From: Heliocidaris erythrogramma | Lineage: Eukaryota > Echinodermata > Echinoidea > Camarodonta > Echinometridae | Assembly: GCA_025617745.1 (NCBI GenBank) | Contig: CM046856.1 | Span: 43,081,049-43,145,048, forward strand | DNA length: 64,000 bases | Reading direction: 5' to 3' | Shown: positions 57,281 to 64,000 of the stretch, piece after piece | Layout: every line of letters starts with the position of its first letter | How positions within the stretch are numbered: the first letter of the stretch is position 1 | The notes under the pieces: generated by a model | What the model saw: only the letters and a program-made list of their open reading frames with translations | What the model was told of the DNA's origin: nothing | Databases searched by the model: none | Made by a program: the position numbers and the translations under genes

Positions 57281-57435
57281 AGCGTAGTATCCCCTCGCCG
57301 GGTTAATGAGCTACATGTATGACATACTCGAATATCGAATTTGGGCTATCTTCATACCATGTATCTTCTTACCAAATTTCATTAAAGTCTGTCTATTAAT
57401 AATTGTTACTATATCCCCTCCGACTTCGGAACGTA
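57281..57435. mobile_element. Short copy of the family A element
   Basis: AGTATCCCCTCGCCGGGTTA at the left and ATATCCCCTCCGACTTCGG at the right, with CATACCATGTATCTTCTTAC and CAAATTTCATTAAAGTCTGT between, closely matching 4200-4345. The expected inverted right terminus is missing, so the copy is truncated. Confidence 0.6.
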
Positions 57436-60400
57436 ACTCGTTTATGAATGTCAATTAAATTTATAAAGGGTCAAATGATAAATTGTTCATACCGAAACAA
57501 CGCTTAAAACCTGGAAAATAACTGGAGAATTATCATAACATCTAACTTTGCTCATTAGGCATGTAATGTCCGCCCAAGGAGGTACAGGCAAGCCAAAGAT
57601 GACCCCTAATTTTTCGTGTCTTTTTTGTTACGTTACTAACTGAAATTAGAGTTGCGAACGTAGCTCTATGCAAAGCCCAAATTATTTTATTTTCACACAA
57701 GTTAAAGGGCAATCCAACCTTGGTGATAAGTTGATTTGTGTGAAAGCAGAAAAATAAGAAAAACGGGATCGTGAAAGTTTGAGAGAAATCGGACAAGGAA
57801 TAAGAAAGTTATGTTTGAAAAATGAGATCACTACATCTATGCGAATCTGGGGAGTCGATTTGGTTGAGTCGATTGTGACATACTTGTGGACAACTCTCCT
57901 GTTTGTCGTACACAAAAATATTAATTTGCGGTTTTCTCCGAAGCGCCTTTACCCTCGGGGCAGTACTCAAAATATATTGGAGATTGCATATTGTTATAGG
58001 TCCTCACGGAAGAAAAAAAAATGACATTTTAGTCATTTTGTGTGTTGGAGCGTATGGGGGAGTTGTCCGCAACTACATCAGTTATGTTACCTAATCGGCC
58101 AATTTGAAATTCCCATATGTATAGTGATTACAACTTGGTTTGTCCGATTTGCCCATAATGATAACACTATAAGATCATTCTAAGCTGAGAATGTATTGGA
58201 TCCAATTAATGCTGAAGGCTCATAAGCATACATTGGTAAACACTCGACAGTTTCTACATAGACTGAATATATTGTTATCACTGAAATATGACTAGCCCTT
58301 TACACAATATCATACTTAGAAGGGGGTAGAATTTTTGCTAAATCAAGTATTTCTACTTCTGTGACTGACTACATTACAATCATTCTCAGATGGCATACTA
58401 AATGTTGATCAGACAAACAAATTGAACAAGTCATAACAATATTTATTTCTACTTTCGTTTAAACATGCATGATCAAATTGTACAAACAACAAAAAGGAGC
58501 AATAAAGCAAAGTGATAAAAAATGGGAGCTTTTTTAACCATGGAGGGGGAGGAATGTAAAAAAACACAAAAAAAACCAAAGTATGTAATGTATTTAAGTA
58601 AACAGCTGTCTCATTATCGATCTAGGTAAAGATGAAGTAAGAGAGAAAATAATGGAGAAACAATCCATAACTACATTTTAATACTAGATTTATGCTTCAT
58701 AGACTTAAAGTACATGGACATAAATTGCAATTGTCAGAAAAGGAGTCAGATAAAAAAGGATTAAAGGTGGCGTTACACTGAATCAAGTTTTGAAGATACA
58801 GTAGTTAAAGCCATTTCATTAATAAGTGTTACTCTGAAACAGTTTGCCACCAGTGCCTGACTAATGTAAGACAACGCCATGTGATGAAACAGCAGATTAT
58901 AGTAAACAGTGTATGTATAATACACACTGTGATTGGTTAGATTCGCATCACATGACTTTGATTTTTGCACGTCGTAATACACAATAACAGGAGTCTATTT
59001 ACTATAACAATTAGTGCATGTTCTATTTATGCACCACTACTGGACTATATGAACTCCAAATACTAAATTGTCCCTCGTCCAGGTCTATTTCAAAACAAAA
59101 CTGCACTCGGGATAATTTAGTATTTGTCCTGCACATAATCCAGTATAGTGCATGTTATATACCGCATGTCTAGATTCTAGGCCTCTGATTGATCAAATTT
59201 GCGTCATGAAATTCACTACGGACTGACGGGCGGTACTGTGAAAAATATTGACCGGGCATAGTTCTGCTTAGCTTTGGCAATTTAGATACGCGGGCACGCG
59301 GCCGGCACCATACATGTACACCGAAAGAAATTTCAAAAGAACGATCGATGAGAATTACTTTACGGTACCGTATTTCATCCGTCTTTGAAATGAATTTCTG
59401 AGCTAAAGAAGGATGCGGTATATAAAACAAACGTTGACTGCTTCTTTTTCGCTCACCTCGGGCCATAGTTTTCACCGTGGCCCTCAAAGCAGTCAACATT
59501 TGTATAATAGACATTGCACTATTTATAAAATAGTCGATCAACAACAGACCTGTTCACACATGTATGTGTATTCAATTTGTACGTCTCTGCATTCCTCTAA
59601 AGCAACAGCTATGAGAGATGACCCCAATGCTTACCTGGGTTTGTTGACATAGCAACAATTGATGTATGTAACATGCATTCTTGGCTATTGAAATGCAAGA
59701 GCCCAAAACGGGTGAATTTAGTTCATCTAAAGGGCCTTGGAACAGAAGCCTCCAGAAATCTGAATACACATGTGAACTGATCCATCATGTACCAGTTTTT
59801 ACAGACAATAATAAAAACAACTGACCCATAGCTCAGTTGCTCACCATCATCCAAACCCTATTTCAATAAAAACATTTGTCAGTCCATGATAAATAACAAT
59901 GCAAGTTACTTTGGTGTCACATTTCATTATGATCACCATTGGTTAGATGGTTACATAAAGTATGCATAATAAAAAAGGTAGAATAAATCTTTATATAAAA
60001 CTAGGCCTAGACCGAAAAGAGTCCTCTAAACCTTGAAATTAGAATTTACCTTGTATCGTATTCTATGCCACGTTTTGAAAGTAACTGTGAAGTAGGCTAA
60101 TTGTGTTGAGTGAAAATGACACATGTTTGATTAGTTTAGTGAAACAACATACAAAGAAAAAACAATATGTAATGCTACAATTAGTAAATGACACAAATGC
60201 TACCAAAAATGACACTAAATTGAGTAGATACAGATACAAAGTCTAATCAGGGCAAGAAAGAAGATATCAGATCATGTTTGATAGTTTGTTGTGGGGATGA
60301 CTATGGTATTAAACTTCCACCTAAACCATTTAATTGATGAAACAACTATGAAAAGTTTAAATTTCAAAAGAACTCTCCGAAATGTCTCTCGAGTGACCCA

Positions 60401-61022
60401 ATACAATCTTTAATGAACTCCTTTGGCAATATGCCTATTCTGATAGACTGTTACAACAAAAGAGAAGACTTTTGCCTCACATATTAAATGCTCTTTAGTC
60501 TGATGCCCTTGTACATTTTTATTCAAAGCAATACATAGTGAAAAAGAAAGTACCAATGCAATGTGTTTTTGATCACAATCTCGTTTATTTTTTGCATAAA
60601 AACGTCACTTCTCTCTAATATATATTCTTTGATTAGATACAAACAATGATCAAAAAATCTCATACAAGTCTTCAAAGCATTGATGTTATTGAAGTAGTAC
60701 TGAAGTACTACTGTATTAGCAATAGTAGCTGTTCAACATGATTTTTGTCACATTTTGTTAATGATTTTTCAGTGTGCTACCTACACAGTCTGTCTCAATG
60801 ATTCTCTTTGCCTTTAATCTTTACTGAATCACATTTGGGTAAATTCAATCATTTGATCACGAGATATCGTATGACCAAATAAATGAAAATCTGCCTATCG
60901 TGTAGAAACAAACATGTTTGGTGTGTGTACGGGAGTGACCTTAAAGAATTTTTGTTGGTACTTCTCTCTTATATTAGACTATGCAATGTATCTGTAGACT
61001 GAGCGTGCATGCGTGAGTAGGC
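57436..61022. other. 3' flank of eIF1 and intergenic DNA
   Basis: About 57700-57830 has GGGCAATCCAACC and ATCGGACAAGGAATAAGAAA, phrases typical of a dispersed invertebrate repeat. 59055-59125 is an inverted pair (AATACTAAATT with AATTTAGTATT). 59448-59500 is a hairpin with GTTGACTGCTT/AAGCAGTCAAC. 59549-59780 is a diverged MITE (CAGACCTGTTCACA ends). No other gene is recognised; open frames on 59170-59544 give nothing familiar. Confidence 0.4.
60518..60589 (-). terminator. Candidate polyadenylation signals for eIF1
   Basis: On the minus strand AATAAA occurs at 60589-60584 and again at 60523-60518, about 435 and 500 bases past the eIF1 stop codon. That is a normal 3'-UTR length for this small gene. 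Which, if either, is used cannot be read from sequence. Confidence 0.35.
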
Positions 61023-61169
61023 TTAGAAACCGTGGACCTGGATCTGGTCCTTCTTGCATATGCCGACCGAGAGGAAGAGCTCATTGACGTGAGTCCGCTG
61101 GTCGCCTTGCAACTGTATCACTTGGCCGTATTCTGCGTGTTCCACCACAGTACCATTGCATGCAAATTC
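61023..61169 (-). CDS. EIF1: eIF1 (SUI1 family), last coding exon
   Basis: Encodes the C-terminal 48 residues of translation initiation factor 1 and the stop. eIF1 binds the 40S subunit near the P site and enforces AUG selection during scanning. The exon follows a pyrimidine-rich tract and CTCTACAG (AG at 61171-61170) and starts in phase 0. The protein reads EFACNGTVVEHAEYGQ, then VIQLQGDQR and ends KKDQIQVHGF. The FACNGTV-E-YG-VIQLQGDQR core and the VHGF terminus are hallmarks of animal eIF1. The middle of the last part (THVNELFLSVGIC) is more diverged than I would expect. The first about 65 residues, including the basic loop, must be encoded right of 64000, since nothing matching lies in 61170-64000. 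A retained intron boundary argues against a processed pseudogene. Confidence 0.93.
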   Translation of the reverse strand, partial: EFACNGTVVEHAEYGQVIQLQGDQRTHVNELFLSVGICKKDQIQVHGF

Positions 61170-62399
61170 CTGTAGAGTGGACAAACGGGGGAGAGGAGAT
61201 AGGTTGTTGGTGAGCATGAGAGAAATCAAATCAAATGCGACACTTGTGGCTGTACAGTACGTTCATTACAAAGGGGTGGGATTGCCCATCATCACATTAT
61301 TATCACCGAGGTAGGGTAAAGTTTTTGTTAAGCAAAATGCATTGGAATAAAACCTGTTTCAATAGAAAGTTGAGTTCTGGGAAAGGTGAAAAATATTTTG
61401 TGACCTTTCTCATTCTTTTTATGTCAGTTTGGAAGAATATCATTAAAATAGCTCCCTGAAAAGGATTGCTCTTCAAATGCCCTCATATGCCCTCATATTC
61501 AAACTATGATGAGAAATAGCTGAAATGTTTGGGCCGAACATTTATGCCATGTGTATGTACAGTCCCATATACCCATTTCTGTGTGCAGTGCATGTGAGCT
61601 GCAGGGAGAGTGGGTCAATTTCTAGTCATTTTGATGATTCCAAAACCACAGTTTACACCAACTGTTGTGAAGACATGACCAACCTTCCCCAATTTCGTTG
61701 AGACTTTCACAATACATTTGACCAGAACTTTATGGTTGAATTTCCCTTTAAGCAGGGCTCGACACTAACTGAAAATTTTGGTGGTACAGGTGGTTCACCA
61801 AATTTGACTTATTTTCATTTTTTGGTGGACCACACTCAATTTTGATGGTCCACATACAATAAAATAAATTAGATTTTTTTTTTCAAACGTTCAGAATTGT
61901 TTACGGTATTGTTTTCAATTTCATGACATGCGCTTGAACATTCAGTTTCACATTCTATAAAAGCTGTTATTTTTTTCGTGAATTTCGCGGTTGAGTTGGG
62001 ATGCAAATTTAACAGCTCGCGAAAATATTGCCACTAATTTGCACCGTGGAAAAAAGTGAAGCCTGAGAATTTCACTTTTATTCTAGCTCAGAGCTAAAAT
62101 CACATGCTTTAATTCATTCTCCAGGAAAAGACATTTATATTCTTTCATTTAATGATTTTTTATTGCAATAATTCAGATTTGGTGTCAAATTATTGTATTT
62201 CCTCGATTCTTCTTCACTCTCCAGTATAGTCACATGAATCATGTTCGTGATCGCGATAGCAAAATCTGCTGTCGATCGCGAACGTGAGTCACATGACTTA
62301 CACGAGTTTGAAAAGGCCAGGAAGGATATTCAGAGAAATTCAATATTTTGACACCAAAACCAACTTTTTGAACAGGTATCTAACATAAAATCAAATTGA
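61170..62399. other. eIF1 intron with dispersed-repeat fragments
   Basis: About 61575-61745 matches 12500-12690. AGGGCTCGACACTAACTGAA near 61757 starts a second repeat with GGTGGACCACACTC. About 61955-62030 is a fragment of the CGCG-rich MITE family (compare 14023-14282). No exon recognised. Confidence 0.5.
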
Positions 62400-63816
62400 A
62401 CTAGAAATGTGCATTGCTGGGGCCGCGCAATGCTAAATGTATCCCCCGGCACTGGCAGCAATTTGAAGGAGGGACAAAGACCCTCCCCCATCCCCTCCCT
62501 CAAACAAAAGGATGGTGTAGAAATTAGATGTGTAGGTTTCACTAAGACACATCTTCATATAAAATTTGAAAGAAATGTGTTGAGAGATATACCAAGATAC
62601 ATCTCCATACAAAATTTGAAAGATATCCATCAAGAAATGTGGCCTGCAGAGTGCACTCACGCCATGCCCTGAAGTATGACCTTTGACCCTATAAAAGACG
62701 GAACACTGGTGGCAGCATCACCAAAAACTATAGGTTTTTAGATTACACCAAGAGACACCTTCATGCAAAATTTGAACGAAATCCGTCAAGAAATGCAGAA
62801 GTAAGAGTGCAAGAAATGGAAAAATGACCTTTGACCCTATAAAGGACGGAACAATGAGGGCAGCATCACCAAAAATTAAATATTTGTAGATTATACCAAG
62901 ATACATTTCCATACAAAATTTGAATGAAATCCGTCAAGAAATGCAGAAGTAAGAGTGCACAAAAGGGACAAATGAGCTTTGACCCTATAAAGGACGGAAC
63001 AATGAGGGCAGCATCACCAAACAGTAAAGATGTGTAGATTATACCAAGATACATGTCCATACAAAATTTGAAAGAAATCCATCAAGAAATGTGGCCTGCA
63101 GAGTGAACTCACGCCATCCCTTGAAGTATGACCTTTGACCCTATAAAAGACGGGGACACTGGTGGCAGCATCACCAAAAAGTACAGATTTTTAGATTACA
63201 CCAAGGGACACCTTCATGCAAAATTTGAACGAAATCCGTCGAGAAATGCAGAAGTTAGAGTGCAAGAAATGGAAAAATGACCTTTGACACTATAAAGGAC
63301 GGAACAATGAGGGCAGCATCACCAAAAATTAAACATGTGTAGATTATACCAAGATACATCTCCATACAAAATTTGAACAAAATCCGTTGAGAAATGTGGC
63401 CTGCAGAGTGCACTCACGCCATGCCCTGAAGTATGACCTTTGACCCTATAAAAGACGGAACACTGGTGGCAGCATCACCAAACACTATAGGTTTTTAAAT
63501 TACACCAAGAGACACCTTCATGCAAAATTTGAACGAAATCCGTTGAGAAATGTGACCGCCAGAGCGCACACAAGAGTACACACAAGACATCTATCAAAAT
63601 ATGACCTTTGACCCTATAAAAGACGGAACACTGGGGGCAGCATCACCAGAAACTATAGGGGTCCAGATTTTACCAAGATACACGTCCACAGGAAGTCTGA
63701 AAGAAATTCGTCGAGAAATGTGACCGCTAGAGCGCACACAAGAATGTGACGCGGCGGCGGCGGCGGCGAAACGCTGCTGAATCCAAAGTATCCTCCGGCA
63801 TACTGCCGGGGGATAC
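62400..63816. mobile_element. Tandem-unit element (family C), copy 2, in the eIF1 intron
   Basis: Starts CTAGAAATGTGCATTGCTGG; TGTATCCCCCGGCA near 62437 is the exact inverse of the right end TGCCGGGGGATACA. About seven units of roughly 150 bases follow, each with TGACCTTTGACCCTATAAA, GACGGAACA, GCAGCATCACCAAA, ATTACACCAAGAGACACC or a variant, and AAATTTGAACGAAATCCGT. Unit types alternate (AACACTGGTGGCAGC versus AACAATGAGGGCAGC). A GGCGGCGGCGGCGG run lies near 63752. Minus-strand open frames here (for example 62718-62912, 62866-63060) are near-identical because the units repeat; they are not genes. Confidence 0.85.
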
Positions 63817-64000
63817 AATAAAAGAATACAAATGTCTTTTACTAGAGATCGAATAATGGCATGGGGTTTCAGCTTTGAGCTGCAATTAAAGTGAAATTCA
63901 AGCCAATTTTTTGAAGTGTCTACATGGCAGAGTTTATGTTCAAATTTAATGCAAGACTAGAAAATTGTAATTTTAACAGTCTCGTCACATGCACGTCACT
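63817..64000. other. Right edge, presumed eIF1 intron
   Basis: Short AT-rich stretch with no recognised feature. Confidence 0.4.

Noticed and set aside
57542-57915. Minus-strand frames at 57.5-57.9 kb as exons
   Set aside because: They fall in a dispersed-repeat-like stretch (ATCGGACAAGGAATAAGAAA) and give no domain.
59170-59544. 124-codon minus-strand frame upstream of the eIF1 3' end
   Set aside because: No recognisable domain, no splice signals of quality, and it crosses a hairpin repeat.
62330-63818. Series of similar 64-75-codon minus-strand frames that look like a small gene family
   Set aside because: They arise because each tandem unit of the family C element opens the same frame; no start context, no domain.

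Overview
This is eukaryotic genomic DNA, very probably from a marine invertebrate. An echinoderm-like deuterostome fits best, but that is inference. The evidence is: single coding exons with consensus splice sites separated by kilobases of non-coding DNA, several tRNA-derived SINEs, many short inverted-repeat DNA elements, long GAT/GAA/CA simple repeats, repeated poly(G)/poly(C) runs and very frequent TACATGTA words. No bacterial-style gene, operon or CRISPR array is present. Almost every long open frame lies in low-complexity or repeat DNA.

Only two genes can be supported, both on the minus strand and both running off the window. (1) A LARP4/LARP4B-like La-related protein gene: a putative first coding exon at 29561-29728 and a PAM2-bearing exon at 2668-2836. 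They are phase-compatible across a possible 26.7-kb intron, and the La-motif exons would lie left of position 1. (2) eIF1: the last coding exon at 61023-61169, encoding the conserved C-terminal half of this start-codon-selection factor. Its upstream exons would lie right of position 64000. Both products act in mRNA translation, but nothing shows shared regulation.

Layout. 1-29.7 kb is mostly the LARP4-like transcription unit. Its introns hold a Harbinger-like MITE (1338-2024), a palindromic SINE dimer (about 3656-3938), two copies of a 1.25-1.33-kb family (4758-6018, 26319-27652), a 2.7-kb inverted-end element (8703-11396), several MITEs, and tandem-unit elements at 21260-22659, 22697-23113 and 27742-28385. 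29.7-31.4 kb is a CpG-richer candidate 5' region. 31.4-45.1 kb holds two oppositely oriented copies of a large element whose inverted arms contain evenly spaced RFX X-box-like palindromes. 45-58 kb is intergenic: an hAT-like MITE, a duplicated GAT satellite, purine/pyrimidine tracts and palindromic arrays. 58-64 kb is the 3' side of eIF1 plus intronic repeats.

The most unusual structure is the X-box array element: palindromes such as GTTACCATGGTAAC recur about every 175 bp in inverted terminal arms, and an unrelated repeat family in the same window carries the same motif. Other points of interest are the head-to-head SINE, a decayed duplicate of the PAM2 exon start, and three TIR families that share one design.
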